Shown: positions 25,146 to 34,900, numbered from the stretch's first letter. The stretch: DNA of 64,000 nucleotides from Martinezella tropici (GCA_000799755.1 JUHI01000004.1:372001-436000), one strand, 5' to 3'. A program made the numbers and translations. The notes: generated from the sequence alone by a model not told the origin.

Positions 25146-25903
25146 ATCGGTCCCGTTCACGCGCCGTGCGGCTCGCCGCCGCGCTTCTTCTTCCATCGAT
25201 CGCGCTCGCTCCGATGCTGGCCACACCGGCTCACGCGATCATCGTCTACGACCCCACGAACTATGCGCAAAACGTCCTCCAGGCCGCCCGCGCGCTGCAG
25301 CAGATCAATAACCAGATCACCTCGTTGCAGAACCAGGCGACGATGCTGATCAACCAGGCGCGCAACCTCGCAAGCCTGCCCTACTCCTCGCTTCAGCAGC
25401 TCCAGCAATCGGTACAGCGCACCCAGCAGCTTCTGAGCCAGGCGCAAGGCATCGCCTACAACGTCCAGAACATCGATCAGGCGTTCCGTACGACCTACGG
25501 AAACGCCTCGATGACTGCCTCCGAACAACAGCTCGTCTCGCAGGCGCGCGAGCGCTGGCAGAACACGGTTGGCGGGCTTCAGGATGCGATGCGCGTCCAG
25601 GCCGGCGTCGTTGGCAACATCGACACCAATCGCGCCCAAATGTCGGCGCTGGTCGGCCAGAGCCAGGGCGCGACCGGCGCGCTGCAGGCGACACAGGCTG
25701 GCAATCAACTCCTCGCGCTGCAGGCACAGCAGCTCGCCGATCTGACCGCCGTCGTCGCCGCCAACGGCCGCGCGCAGGCGCTCGCCGACGCCGAACGCTC
25801 CGCCGCCGCCGAACAGGGGCGTGAGCAGCGCCGTCGCTTCCTAACGCCGGGCTCCGGCTATCAGCCCGGCAACGCCCGCATGTTCCAGAACAGCGGCAAT
25901 TGA
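25142..25903 (+). CDS. trbJ: TrbJ (VirB5-like)
   Basis: A 253-residue exported protein with a signal peptide ending near PAHA and then IIVYDPTNYAQNVLQAARALQQINNQI, the VirB5/TrbJ start, followed by long Gln-rich coiled-coil helices. Probably a minor pilus component. Translationally coupled to trbE. Confidence 0.92.
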   Translation: MNRSRSRAVRLAAALLLPSIALAPMLATPAHAIIVYDPTNYAQNVLQAARALQQINNQITSLQNQATMLINQARNLASLPYSSLQQLQQSVQRTQQLLSQAQGIAYNVQNIDQAFRTTYGNASMTASEQQLVSQARERWQNTVGGLQDAMRVQAGVVGNIDTNRAQMSALVGQSQGATGALQATQAGNQLLALQAQQLADLTAVVAANGRAQALADAERSAAAEQGREQRRRFLTPGSGYQPGNARMFQNSGN

Positions 25904-25913
25904 GGGCGCGGCG

Positions 25914-26276
25914 ATGGACGGCAAGATGTTCGCCCGTCTCGGGGCCGTCGTGTTCGTCGCGGTTGCAATCACCGCGACCGCGATCGAGATGACCCGGAAA
26001 GAGGAGCCTGCGGAAAGCTGGGCGAGCTCTCGGCCGAACACGACCCCGCCCGACCCGCTGCGCGATGAACTCTTCCGCTGCCAGGCACTCGGCGAGGCCG
26101 GACCGCGCGATCCAGCCTGCCTGCGCGCTTGGGCGGAGAACCGCCGCCGCTTCCTCGCCCCCGACGCTCGCCCCGCCGAACGCCTGCCGGACCCCGCGCC
26201 GGCTCCGCATCCGCCAGCGGAAGCAGCGGTCCCCGCGGAGTCAGCTCCGGTATCGCCACCGACCGGGACGCGATAG
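25914..26276 (+). CDS. trbK: TrbK-alt putative entry-exclusion protein
   Basis: A 120-residue protein with one N-terminal membrane segment (residues 7-24), a DPLRDELFRCQALGEAGPRDPACLRAWAENRRRFL core with two Cys, and a Pro/Ala-rich tail. This is the TrbK-alt form seen between trbJ and trbL in alphaproteobacterial elements; the exclusion role is by analogy with RP4 TrbK. Confidence 0.82.
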   Translation: MDGKMFARLGAVVFVAVAITATAIEMTRKEEPAESWASSRPNTTPPDPLRDELFRCQALGEAGPRDPACLRAWAENRRRFLAPDARPAERLPDPAPAPHPPAEAAVPAESAPVSPPTGTR

Positions 26277-26280
26277 CATC

Positions 26281-27645
26281 ATGGGCAACACCGGCGTCAT
26301 CGACCATTTCCTCGAGGTCTTCACCCGCTACATCGATTCCGGCTTCGGCCTGCTGAGCGGCGAAGTCGCGTTCATCGCCACAACGCTGATCGTGATCGAT
26401 GTGACGCTGGCCGCGCTGTTCTGGTCTTGGGGCGCGGACGACGACATCATCGCGCGGCTGGTGAAGAAGACGCTGTTCGTCGGGGTGTTCGCCTACATCA
26501 TCGGCAACTGGAACAATCTCGCCCGCATCGTCTTCGAAAGCTTTGCCGGCCTCGGTCTAAAGGCCAGCGGCACCGGCTTCTCGACGGCTGACCTGCTTCG
26601 CCCCGGCAAGGTGGCGCAGACCGGCCTCGACGCTGGCCGCCCGCTCCTGGACTCGATCTCCGGCCTGATGGGCTACTGGTCGTTCTTCGAGAACTTCATC
26701 CAGATCGCCTGCATGTTCTTCGCCTGGGCGCTGGTGCTGCTCGCCTTCTTCATCCTCGCCATCCAGCTCTTCGTCACGCTCATCGAATTCAAGCTGACGA
26801 CGCTCGCCGGCTTCGTGCTGATCCCGTTCGGGCTGTTCGGCAAATCCGCCTTCATGGCCGAGCGCGTACTCGGCAACGTCATCTCGTCCGGCATCAAGGT
26901 GCTCGTGCTCGCCGTCATCATCGGCATCGGCTCGACGCTGTTCTCCGAATTCACCGCCGGCTTCGGTGGCGCGACGCCGTCGATCGATGAAGCCATGGCG
27001 ATCGTCCTCGCCGCTCTCTCCCTCCTCGGCCTCGGCATCTTCGGCCCCGGCATTGCCAACGGCATCGTCTCCGGTGGCCCGCAGCTCAGCGCCGGCGCGG
27101 CCGTCGGCACGGGGATGGCGGCAGGCGGCATGGTCGCCGCCGGCGTCGGAGCCGTTGGCGCGGTCGCGTCCGGCGGCGCCGCACTTGCCGGTGGCGCTGC
27201 CGCTGCTGCCCGCGGCGGTGCGGCGATGGCGGGCGGAGCCTCCACCGCATACAGCCTCGGCGCAGCCGGGCAGTCGGGCGCGGCTGGCGTCGCGTCGGGC
27301 CTTGGAGGCGTCGCCCGCGCGGGCGGTAGCGCTGCTATCTCGCCGCTCCGTCGCGCCGCCTCGCGCGCTGCCGAGAGCATGCAATCGAGCTTCGAAGCCG
27401 GCGGCAAGGCCGCGTTCGAAGCGACGGGCGGCTCTTCGACGATGGCCTCGGCCGGCGGCGAGGCGGCCGCAGACGACGCCGGCGCACCCAATCCCGCGCC
27501 GGCCGGCGGACCGCCCGAATGGGCGAAGCGCATGCGCCGCACGCAACGCATGACCCACGCCGTCCAGGCCACCGCGCACGCTGTCCGGTCCGGTGACGCT
27601 CACGGCGGCGGCTCCTCCGTCAATCTCTCCGAAGGCGACCGCTGA
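26281..27645 (+). CDS. trbL: TrbL (VirB6-like) membrane protein
   Basis: A 454-residue polytopic protein with about six membrane segments in the first 290 residues and a long Gly/Ala-rich C-terminal tail. IDHFLEVFTRYIDSGFG marks the start. It forms the inner-membrane pore. The ATG follows the trbK stop by four bases; one base overlaps trbF. Confidence 0.92.
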   Translation: MGNTGVIDHFLEVFTRYIDSGFGLLSGEVAFIATTLIVIDVTLAALFWSWGADDDIIARLVKKTLFVGVFAYIIGNWNNLARIVFESFAGLGLKASGTGFSTADLLRPGKVAQTGLDAGRPLLDSISGLMGYWSFFENFIQIACMFFAWALVLLAFFILAIQLFVTLIEFKLTTLAGFVLIPFGLFGKSAFMAERVLGNVISSGIKVLVLAVIIGIGSTLFSEFTAGFGGATPSIDEAMAIVLAALSLLGLGIFGPGIANGIVSGGPQLSAGAAVGTGMAAGGMVAAGVGAVGAVASGGAALAGGAAAAARGGAAMAGGASTAYSLGAAGQSGAAGVASGLGGVARAGGSAAISPLRRAASRAAESMQSSFEAGGKAAFEATGGSSTMASAGGEAAADDAGAPNPAPAGGPPEWAKRMRRTQRMTHAVQATAHAVRSGDAHGGGSSVNLSEGDR

Positions 27646-28328
27646 TGTTCAAACGACCCTCCACCCACTATGGCAAAGCCCCCGAACCCGAGACGCCCTA
27701 TCAACGCGCCGCACAGGTCTGGGACGAGCGTATCGGCGCCTCCCGCGTCCAGGCGAAGAACTGGCGGCTGATGGCCTTCGGCTCGCTGATCCTGTCGGCG
27801 GGCTTCGCCGCCGCTCTGGTCTGGCAATCGGCGCGCGGCACGATCGTGCCCTGGGTGGTGCAGGTCGACCGGCTCGGCCAGGCGCAGGCGATCGCTCCGG
27901 CTGTCGCCGACTACCGCCCTACCGATCCGCAAATCGCCTTCCATCTCGCGCGCTTCATTGAGCAGGTCCGCTCGATCCCGGCCGATGCCATCATCGTGCG
28001 GCAAAACTGGCTGCGCGCCTACGACTTCACCACCGACCGCGGGGCGGCGGCACTCAACGACTATGCACGCGCCAACGATCCCTTCACCAAAGTCGGCCGC
28101 CAGCAGGTCGCCGTCGAGGTCTCCAGCGTCATCCGCGCCTCCCCGGACAGCTTTCGCGTCGCCTGGATTGAGCGCCGTTACGAGAACGGCCAGCTCTCCA
28201 CCACCGAGCGCTGGACCGCGATCCTGACGATCGTGATCCTGACGCCGCGCAATGCCGACACCCTGCGGAAGAATCCGCTCGGCATCTACGTCAACGCCAT
28301 CAACTGGTCACGGGAGCTTGGGCAATGA
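27645..28328 (+). CDS. trbF: TrbF (VirB8-like)
   Basis: A 227-residue bitopic protein: short cytoplasmic part, membrane segment at about residues 45-65, then the periplasmic VirB8 fold with PWVVQVDRLGQAQA. Scaffold between inner-membrane and outer core. Overlaps trbG by four bases. Confidence 0.93.
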   Translation: MFKRPSTHYGKAPEPETPYQRAAQVWDERIGASRVQAKNWRLMAFGSLILSAGFAAALVWQSARGTIVPWVVQVDRLGQAQAIAPAVADYRPTDPQIAFHLARFIEQVRSIPADAIIVRQNWLRAYDFTTDRGAAALNDYARANDPFTKVGRQQVAVEVSSVIRASPDSFRVAWIERRYENGQLSTTERWTAILTIVILTPRNADTLRKNPLGIYVNAINWSRELGQ

Positions 28329-29374
28329 AGCCGTCTTTCCGTAAAGCCGGAAATCCGGCTTCGCACAATTCCGCCGTCCCGACATTGCGCAGAGGCGCGT
28401 TGCCGATTCTGATGCTGGCGACCACGGCGCTCGCCGGCTGCGCCACCACCAATCCGCCGCCGGAAATCTCCTATGACAACGCCGCGCCTGCCGTGCAGAC
28501 GGTCGACCCGCCGGCGCCGGTCACCGTCGTCGAGGTGCCGCGACCCCTGCCGCTACCCGGACAGATGCAGCGCGTCGAGCGCTCCCGATCGACACCCGAG
28601 CCGACCGATCCGACCGCGCGTATCAACCAGGCCAACGCCGCCGCCCGCATGCAGCCAGTGCGCAACGGCTTCATCAACTCGATGCAGGTCTATCCGTTCG
28701 TCCAAGGCGCGCTCTATCAGGTCTACACCGCTGTCGGTCAGATCACCGACATCGCGCTGCAGCCGGGCGAGCAGCTTGTCGGCTCCGGACCGGTTGCTGC
28801 CGGCGACACGGTACGCTGGATCATCGGCGACACGCAGAGCGGCGCGGGAGCCACCCAACAGGTCCATATCCTGGTCAAGCCGACGCGCCCGGAGCTGATG
28901 ACCAACCTCGTCATCAACACCAATCTTCGCACCTATCACATGGAGCTGCGCTCGACCGAGCGCACCTACATGGCTTCGGTATCCTGGCAATATCCGCAGG
29001 ACCAGCTCATCGCGCTGCGCAGGCAAAACCAGGAGGCCCAGGCCGCACAACCGGTCGCCACCGGGATTGATCTCGCCAACATCAACTTCCGCTACGAGGT
29101 GACCGGCGACCGCGCGCCCTGGCGTCCACTGCGCGCCTATGATGACGGCCGTCAGGTGTTCATCGAATTCCCGCGCGGGATCGCACAAGGCGAGATGCCG
29201 CCGCTGTTCGTGGTCGGGCCCGAGGGCAACACCTCGGAGCTCGTCAACTACCGCGTCCGCGGCAACTACATGGTCGTCGACCGGCTCTTCGCCGCCGCCG
29301 AACTGCGCTTCGGCTCCGGTGACCACCAGAAGCGCGTCCGCATCGTGCGAACCGACGGGAGGCCGGCGTCGTGA
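28325..29374 (+). CDS. trbG: TrbG (VirB9-like) lipoprotein
   Basis: A 349-residue outer core component. The signal peptide ends in the lipobox ALAGC, unusual for VirB9 but common in TrbG of these elements. The C-terminal NFRYEVTGDRAPWRPLRAYDDG and EFP region is the VirB9/TrbG signature. Confidence 0.92.
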   Translation: MKPSFRKAGNPASHNSAVPTLRRGALPILMLATTALAGCATTNPPPEISYDNAAPAVQTVDPPAPVTVVEVPRPLPLPGQMQRVERSRSTPEPTDPTARINQANAAARMQPVRNGFINSMQVYPFVQGALYQVYTAVGQITDIALQPGEQLVGSGPVAAGDTVRWIIGDTQSGAGATQQVHILVKPTRPELMTNLVINTNLRTYHMELRSTERTYMASVSWQYPQDQLIALRRQNQEAQAAQPVATGIDLANINFRYEVTGDRAPWRPLRAYDDGRQVFIEFPRGIAQGEMPPLFVVGPEGNTSELVNYRVRGNYMVVDRLFAAAELRFGSGDHQKRVRIVRTDGRPAS

Positions 29375-30597
29375 GCGAGACGGATCCTCGGAAAGAGGAA
29401 GAGCCGGATGACGATGCCCGGCCGCTGACCGGCGAGCCGGTCAGCCCCGCGGCGATGCGGCTGCGCGCGGAGCCGCCGCGCGTGACGCGGCTGTCGCGAA
29501 AGGTTCTCGCAGGCCTCGGCCTGGTCGCCAGCGTCGGGATCGGCGGCGCCCTCGTCTACGCGCTTCAGACCCGCGATGGCGGCCGGCCGAACGAGGAACT
29601 CTATTCGACCGAGAACCGTCCGACTGCGGACGGCATCGCCGGCCTGCCGCGTGACTATTCCGGCGTGCCCCAGCTCGGGCCGCCGCTGCCCGGCGATCTC
29701 GGCCGGCCGATGCTCGACGCCCAAAACCGCGGTCAACCCGTGCCGGCGCCTGGCGTCGCCGCCGCCAATCCCGGCCTCAGTGCCGAGGAGCAGCGCAGGC
29801 TTCAGGAGTTGGAATCGGCACGAACCGCGCGTCTGTTCGCCGCGACCGAGACCCATACGGCCAACGTGGCGCCAGCGGCGCCAGCCGGTACGGCGCCGTC
29901 GCCCATCCCGGACCTCACCACCCTCGGGCTCGCACCGGCGCCAGCGACGCCCACGGCCCAGGATCGTCAGAACGCTTTCCTCAACGCGGCCGCTGATCGC
30001 CGCACCGTCGCGCCCGATCGCGTCGCCGCGCCGGCATCGCCCAATATCCTTCAAGCTGGCGCCGTCATCCCAGCCGCGCTGATCACCGGTATCCGGTCCG
30101 ATCTTCCTGGCCAGATCACCGCGCAGGTGACGGAGAACATCTATGACAGTCCGACCGGCCGCATCCTGCTCGTGCCGCAGGGCACGCGCGTCATCGGCCA
30201 ATACGACAATAATGTGCAGTTTGGGCAGAGCCGCGTGCTGCTCGTCTGGAATCGGCTGATCTTCCCAAACGGTCGTTCAATCGTGCTGGAGCGCCAACCC
30301 GGTGCCGATGCCGAGGGCTATGCCGGCCTGCAAGATGGCGTCGACTATCACTGGTGGGATCTGGCCAAGGCCGCCGGCCTGTCGACGCTCCTCAGCGTCG
30401 GCGCCGAGCTCGCCACCAATGACGACGACCGGTTGATCGAGGCGATCCGTAACGGCGGTCAGGACACGATCAATGACGCTGGTCAGCAGATCGTCCGTCG
30501 CCAGCTCAACATCGCGCCGACGCTGACGATCCGGCCTGGTTTTCCGGTGCGTGTGATCGTCACCCGCGACCTCGTCCTCGAGCCTTACGGAGGGTAA
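29371..30597 (+). CDS. trbI: TrbI (VirB10-like)
   Basis: A 408-residue protein with GTG start overlapping trbG, a membrane segment near residues 45-62, a Pro/Ala-rich linker and the C-terminal beta-barrel domain (QGTRVIGQYDNNVQFGQSRVLLVWNRLIFPNGRS read in pieces). It spans the envelope and links the channel to its ATPases. Confidence 0.94.
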   Translation: MSETDPRKEEEPDDDARPLTGEPVSPAAMRLRAEPPRVTRLSRKVLAGLGLVASVGIGGALVYALQTRDGGRPNEELYSTENRPTADGIAGLPRDYSGVPQLGPPLPGDLGRPMLDAQNRGQPVPAPGVAAANPGLSAEEQRRLQELESARTARLFAATETHTANVAPAAPAGTAPSPIPDLTTLGLAPAPATPTAQDRQNAFLNAAADRRTVAPDRVAAPASPNILQAGAVIPAALITGIRSDLPGQITAQVTENIYDSPTGRILLVPQGTRVIGQYDNNVQFGQSRVLLVWNRLIFPNGRSIVLERQPGADAEGYAGLQDGVDYHWWDLAKAAGLSTLLSVGAELATNDDDRLIEAIRNGGQDTINDAGQQIVRRQLNIAPTLTIRPGFPVRVIVTRDLVLEPYGG

Positions 30598-30598
30598 C

Positions 30599-30829
30599 AT
30601 GACCAAGCTGAAGCTCGGGGCGATTGTGGATGACAAGCCCATCAAGGTAACAGTGGAACTGCCTGCGCCTGTGCATCGGGATCTCGTTGCCTATGCTGAG
30701 ATTCTGGCCCGCGAAACGGGGCAGCCGGTTACCGATCCGGCGAAGCTGATCGCACCGATGGTTCAGCGCTTCATCGCCACCGATCGCGGTTTCGCCCGCG
30801 CGCGTCGGGCGCATTCAGGACTCAGCTAG
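30599..30829 (+). CDS. DUF2274 protein
   Basis: A 76-residue protein with the DUF2274 pattern: [40 protein letters not shown] and a short helix. It looks like a ribbon-helix-helix protein and is the usual last gene of the trb operon in this ICE class. GGAGGG sits four bases upstream. Confidence 0.85.
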   Translation: MTKLKLGAIVDDKPIKVTVELPAPVHRDLVAYAEILARETGQPVTDPAKLIAPMVQRFIATDRGFARARRAHSGLS

Positions 30830-30867
30830 AGCACAAGCCGCCACGCGAGGGACGTCGCCGATCCGTG

Positions 30868-30966
30868 ATGGCCGATGTCGGCGTGGCGATGAACACCGGC
30901 ACGCAGGCGGCGCGCGAGGCCGGCAACATGGTCGATCTCGACAGCGATCCGACCAAGCCCGCGTAG
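30868..30966 (+). pseudogene. KdpB fragment
   Basis: A 33-codon remnant, ending in TAG, whose translation [20 protein letters not shown] plus DLDSDPTK matches the conserved segment just after the DGxND phosphatase motif of KdpB, the ATPase subunit of the potassium pump. Neither side continues the gene. It marks an old deletion or insertion boundary between the transfer core and the second cargo. Confidence 0.8.
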
Positions 30967-31009
30967 CGCGATCCGTCGAAAAATGAGGCACTCGCTCCGC
31001 AGGCCTATG

Positions 31010-31993
31010 TCAGCCCTTCGATAATTTAGCGTTCACGCTTCTCGCAGCACGGGCTTCCCCGATTGGACACCCGGCCGTTGAGCAGGCCACCGTCAGAGCC
31101 AACTTGGTGCGCGCGATCGCCAAGAATTTCTTTAAGGCAGGATTGGAGTTTCGCTTTAGCCAGACCGCGCTGGTCAGCAAAGTATCGCCGGTATCCAGGG
31201 CGCGAACCGCAATCCCGGCATTGCTATTGTCCGCCACGGACGTCCGTCCTAATGAAACGCCGTAGTTAGACGCGACCAACTGCAAAACGTCCTCCTGGCA
31301 GATCTCCTGAATATCAAGCCGTGGGAGACATCCCAGCTCAGAGAAGCGGCAAAGCAGACGGTCCCGCATCTCAGAACCAGTGCCTCCAGCGGAGAGGATA
31401 AACCGCTCATCACGCAGCACCGACCACGAGATCGAGTCCGCTGCAGACAATGTATGCGACTTCGGCAACAGCAGCGAAATTGTCTCGGACCATAGTTTCA
31501 GGGTCGCCAGTCCAGGGTGCATCGGCTCGCCCGCCATGATGGCGACATCGATTTGCGCAGACTGAATATCCATCAACAATTGCTCAGGCGGCCGGCACAC
31601 GAATCCCACACAGAGGCTGGGATAGCGCGCTCGGAACACGGTCAGCAGGCCCTGATAAAAAGCGGATGCAAACGGCGTCGTCGTGCCAATCCGCAACTTT
31701 CCATTTCGTGCCTCACGAACCGCCGTAACCTGCTCGACGGCCTGGAGGATTCGGTCAGTACCTTCTCTGGCATCCAGCAAGAACTTTCGGCCCACATCTG
31801 TGAGCTTGCTGCCGAAATGATCGCGCTCGAAGAGTAGAATGCCTAGGCGGCTTTCTAAAAGCGCGATGCGGCGTCCGACAACAGACTGATGCACACCGAG
31901 ATAATCTGCCGCCCGCCGCAGGCTGCCGTGCTCCGCTACAAGCATCGCGTACCTGAGATATCTCAGGTCTAGAGAGAGATCCGACACTTGCAT
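31010..31993 (-). CDS. LysR-family regulator downstream of the sensor kinase
   Basis: A 327-residue LTTR starting at MQVSDLSLDLRYLRYAML (31993); the open frame extends upstream into the kinase gene without a better start. DNA-binding helices SLRRAADYLGVHQSVVGRRIALLESRLG and a full ligand domain are present. It begins seven bases after the sensor-kinase stop, so it may be co-transcribed with the two-component genes. LysR genes often close the trb side of related ICEs. Target and ligand unknown. Confidence 0.85.
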   Translation of the reverse strand: MQVSDLSLDLRYLRYAMLVAEHGSLRRAADYLGVHQSVVGRRIALLESRLGILLFERDHFGSKLTDVGRKFLLDAREGTDRILQAVEQVTAVREARNGKLRIGTTTPFASAFYQGLLTVFRARYPSLCVGFVCRPPEQLLMDIQSAQIDVAIMAGEPMHPGLATLKLWSETISLLLPKSHTLSAADSISWSVLRDERFILSAGGTGSEMRDRLLCRFSELGCLPRLDIQEICQEDVLQLVASNYGVSLGRTSVADNSNAGIAVRALDTGDTLLTSAVWLKRNSNPALKKFLAIARTKLALTVACSTAGCPIGEARAARSVNAKLSKG

Positions 31994-32000
31994 CGTCCGA

Positions 32001-33389
32001 TTATGGATGCTGTTGCATGTTGAAAATTCGCCCACTTCCAGCGAGAAGGCTCTCATCAAACCGCAGTTCGGCCCGCAATCCTCCCTCAATGCGATTTTCC
32101 AGATTCAGTTCGGCCCCAATCCGTTCTAATGCCAGGTCGGCGATCGCCAGACCCAAACCGCTTCCCATCAGCGCCTTGTTGCGACCGCGGAAAAAGCGAT
32201 CGCGTACCCTTGGCAACTCGTCTTCCGGAATGCCTGGGCCGCAATCGTCGATCATGATGACGATAGATCTCTTGTCTTTTTGCAGGCTGCACCGAACAGG
32301 TAGATCGCGTGGAGAATGCAAAACCGCGTTCTCGAGCAAATTGCGTGCGCTCATCATGAATAGCGAAGGATTAACGCTAAGCCTCACAGGCTCTAGCTCC
32401 GCACAGATCAGAACACGCGAAGTTCTCGGATAATGCTGCTCGATATCATCAGCTAGAATCTGCAACGCGCCGCCAATACTCACTCCGCCTTCCTCGTGCC
32501 GGAGTTCACCGCTTTCTGCATTGGTGAGGTCCGTGAGTTGTCGCACCAATCGGGCAGTCCGATCCACGCCGAGAACAATCTGCCGAAGAGCATTCTCGCG
32601 GATTGCTTTGTCGTCGCTGCCAAGCGCCACCTGTGCCTGGGTTTTCAGCCCAGCGATCGGCGTGCGCAATTCGTGCGCGGCAAACGCCGTGAAGTCGCGC
32701 TCATGCGCGCGAACGGCGCTGACCCGATCGAAGAGCCCATTAAGCGAACGGATGACCGGCTTGATTTCCGAAGGCGCGTCCGCGTCGGGCAAGGCGCTGA
32801 GATCCGATGCCGGCCGTGTCGCCAACGCCCTTGCCATGGCGTTCAAGGGCGCGAGGCCTTTCCTAACGCTCAACCAGAGCAGACCGGCCAAGATCGGTAA
32901 GACGAGAAGCGCCGGAAGCGCAAGACCACGGATGACATCTGCGACCAGCTGATCGCGGACGCGCATGTTATCACCGACCAACACACGCATGCCGAGATCG
33001 CGGTTGATCACAGCATAGACGCGCCAGGTCTCGCCTCCAACCACGGTCTCGGAGAAACCGTCTCTGCTGTCTGTGAGCGGTGCTGCGGGTGCCGCATCGG
33101 ATCGGCCGACGAGCGTGCCGTCCAGCGCCCAAATCTGACACGAAAGTTGGCGTTCATATGAAGCGTGTGTCGTCGTTCCGAGCGCCGGCATCTGCGCCGC
33201 ACGCCTTGGGTCGATCTCCTGGCTCGTGATGAGCGAACTCACCATGCGCGCCGCTTCGATCAGGCGTGCGTCAAGCACGCGCTCCACCTCCGCACGCGTG
33301 CTGAGATAGATCCAGACGATCGCAGACATCCAGACAACGCCCGTCGTGATCATCAGGATGAAGAACAAGCGAGCGCGGATCGACGTCAT
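32001..33389 (-). CDS. Sensor histidine kinase (PmrB/QseC/TctE class)
   Basis: A 462-residue class I kinase: membrane segments at residues 8-29 and 155-175, a periplasmic sensor of about 120 residues with one Cys, HAMP-like linker, phospho-acceptor H239 in FAAHELRTPIAGL, N box RNLLENAVLHS and G boxes DDCGPGIPEDEL and GSGLGLAIADL. It overlaps the response regulator by ATGA. The signal is unknown; the target genes (Dsb proteins, thiosulfate oxidation) suggest envelope redox or sulfur stress. Confidence 0.92.
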   Translation of the reverse strand: MTSIRARLFFILMITTGVVWMSAIVWIYLSTRAEVERVLDARLIEAARMVSSLITSQEIDPRRAAQMPALGTTTHASYERQLSCQIWALDGTLVGRSDAAPAAPLTDSRDGFSETVVGGETWRVYAVINRDLGMRVLVGDNMRVRDQLVADVIRGLALPALLVLPILAGLLWLSVRKGLAPLNAMARALATRPASDLSALPDADAPSEIKPVIRSLNGLFDRVSAVRAHERDFTAFAAHELRTPIAGLKTQAQVALGSDDKAIRENALRQIVLGVDRTARLVRQLTDLTNAESGELRHEEGGVSIGGALQILADDIEQHYPRTSRVLICAELEPVRLSVNPSLFMMSARNLLENAVLHSPRDLPVRCSLQKDKRSIVIMIDDCGPGIPEDELPRVRDRFFRGRNKALMGSGLGLAIADLALERIGAELNLENRIEGGLRAELRFDESLLAGSGRIFNMQQHP

Positions 33390-34051
33390 GCGCTGTCCTC
33401 GCCCAGCCGGTATCCGATGCCGCGCACCGTCTGGATCGTGGCGCTGCCAAGTTTGGCCCGTAGATGATGAACGTGAACCTCGACCGTATTGCTCTCGACA
33501 TCCTCCTGCCAGCCGTACAGCTTCTCCTCGAGCTGTGCTTTCGAAAGGATTTGTCCTGGCCGGTCCATGAGAGCGTGAAGGATGGTGAACTCTCGCCGGG
33601 AGAGGCGTACCGGCTCGCCGGCACGTGTCACGATCATGGTTCCAGGCTCGAGCGTGATGCCGCGCCAGGTCAGGATCGGGCAGGCCCGGCCCGCAGCACG
33701 CCGGATCAGGGCACGCACCCTCGCTGCGACTTCATCGAGATCGAAAGGTTTCCCGAGATAGTCATCGGCGCCAGCATCGAGGCCAGTGATACGATCGTGG
33801 ACAGCGTCGCGCGCCGTTAGGAGAAGAACTGGCGTCATCTGGTTTCGTCTGCGCAACGACATGAGCACGTCGAGGCCGGAGCCGTCCGGCAGCATGAGAT
33901 CGAGAACCACCGCGTCGAACGTCGTTGAACGAAGCGCTGCATCCGCATCACCACAGGCGGCCACGGCGTCGACCGTAAAGCCGGCGAGCGAGAGGCCGAC
34001 CTGTAGTCCGTTCATCAAGACGGCGTCGTCCTCGACAACCAATATTCTCAT
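33386..34051 (-). CDS. OmpR-family response regulator (PmrA/QseB class)
   Basis: A 221-residue regulator with receiver domain (acidic DD at residues 8-9, phospho-acceptor D51 in VVLDLMLPDG, switch Lys in LGKPFDLDE) and a C-terminal winged helix (RREFTILHALMDRPGQILSKAQLEEKLYG and VEVHVHHLRAKLG). Members of this class bind direct repeats such as CTTAAT-N5-CTTAAT. Five CTTAAG-N5-CTTAAG boxes occur in this cargo, the first 46 bp upstream of this gene, so it probably regulates itself and the genes listed with those boxes. Confidence 0.92.
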   Translation of the reverse strand: MRILVVEDDAVLMNGLQVGLSLAGFTVDAVAACGDADAALRSTTFDAVVLDLMLPDGSGLDVLMSLRRRNQMTPVLLLTARDAVHDRITGLDAGADDYLGKPFDLDEVAARVRALIRRAAGRACPILTWRGITLEPGTMIVTRAGEPVRLSRREFTILHALMDRPGQILSKAQLEEKLYGWQEDVESNTVEVHVHHLRAKLGSATIQTVRGIGYRLGEDSA

Positions 34052-34096
34052 CGGCTCTCCTCCGACGGTGGCCGAACGAAGGGGTCGAGCTCCAGA

Positions 34097-34113
34097 CTTA
34101 AGGCAGCCTTAAG
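34097..34113. promoter_or_regulatory. CTTAAG box A (response regulator / dsbA1)
   Basis: Direct repeat CTTAAG-gcagc-CTTAAG between the divergent response-regulator gene (start 34051) and the DsbA-like gene (start 34186). It can serve both promoters. Same architecture as PmrA/QseB boxes: two hexamers 11 bp apart. Confidence 0.8.
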
Positions 34114-34185
34114 GTGCGCACCAAAGATGCCGGTTATGCGCCGGGCGCGGCCCGATGCTCGCCAAGACGTAACAGGAGCCTGATG

Positions 34186-34833
34186 ATGCCTTTGCTTAAC
34201 CGCCGCACCGTGATTTCTGCGCTCGGAGTAGCGGCAGTCCTCGTCCCCATTTCGGCGCGACTTGCAATCGGCCAGGATGCCGGTGCCGCGAGTATCACCA
34301 GGGAAATGATCCTCAACGATCCCGATGCGCCGATCGGCGGCAATCCGAAGGGCGATGTCACCATCGTCGCCTATCTCGACTACAATTGCCCCTTCTGCAA
34401 AAAGTCGACGCCCGACCTGGACCGCATCGTCAAGGAGGATGGAAAGATTCGACTGGTCTACAAGGACTGGCCGATCCTCTTCCCGACGTCGATCTACGGC
34501 GCGCAGCTTGCGCTCGCCGCCAAATATCAAGGAAAATACGAGGTCGCCCACCATGCCTTGATGGGTATTCCCGGTCACGGCATCAGCGAGACGGCGATGC
34601 TGGCCGCAATCAAAGCGGCTGGCATCGACATGACACGGCTTCAAGCGGACATGAAGGCCCACGCTGCCGATATCGAGGCGCTGATCAAGCGTAACATGGC
34701 GCAGGGGGATGCGATGGGATTCTCGGGCACGCCGACATTTCTGGTCGGCCCGTTTCAGACATCCACTCTTGACTACAAAGGGTTCAAACAAGTCGTTGCC
34801 GACGCGCGAGCGCGGCAATCCGGCAAGAAATGA
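34186..34833 (+). CDS. DsbA-family thiol:disulfide oxidoreductase (first copy)
   Basis: A 215-residue periplasmic thioredoxin-fold protein. N terminus has NRRTVISALGVAAVLVPISA, a Tat-like leader with twin Arg. Active site is CPFC at residues 68-71 and the cis-proline loop is in SGTPTFLVG. The DsbA/DsbG-like domain with an inserted helical lobe is complete. ATG at 34186 is seven bases from AGGAG; an ATG at 34183 is possible. Box A lies 73 bp upstream. A paralogue at 51408 shares most of the sequence. Confidence 0.9.
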   Translation: MPLLNRRTVISALGVAAVLVPISARLAIGQDAGAASITREMILNDPDAPIGGNPKGDVTIVAYLDYNCPFCKKSTPDLDRIVKEDGKIRLVYKDWPILFPTSIYGAQLALAAKYQGKYEVAHHALMGIPGHGISETAMLAAIKAAGIDMTRLQADMKAHAADIEALIKRNMAQGDAMGFSGTPTFLVGPFQTSTLDYKGFKQVVADARARQSGKK

Positions 34834-34900
34834 GGGGTCGAGGGGCGGCGGCTTTGAGCCATTGGTCTGGCGGTGGAGCGTCGGGAGGCTCGACATGGCC

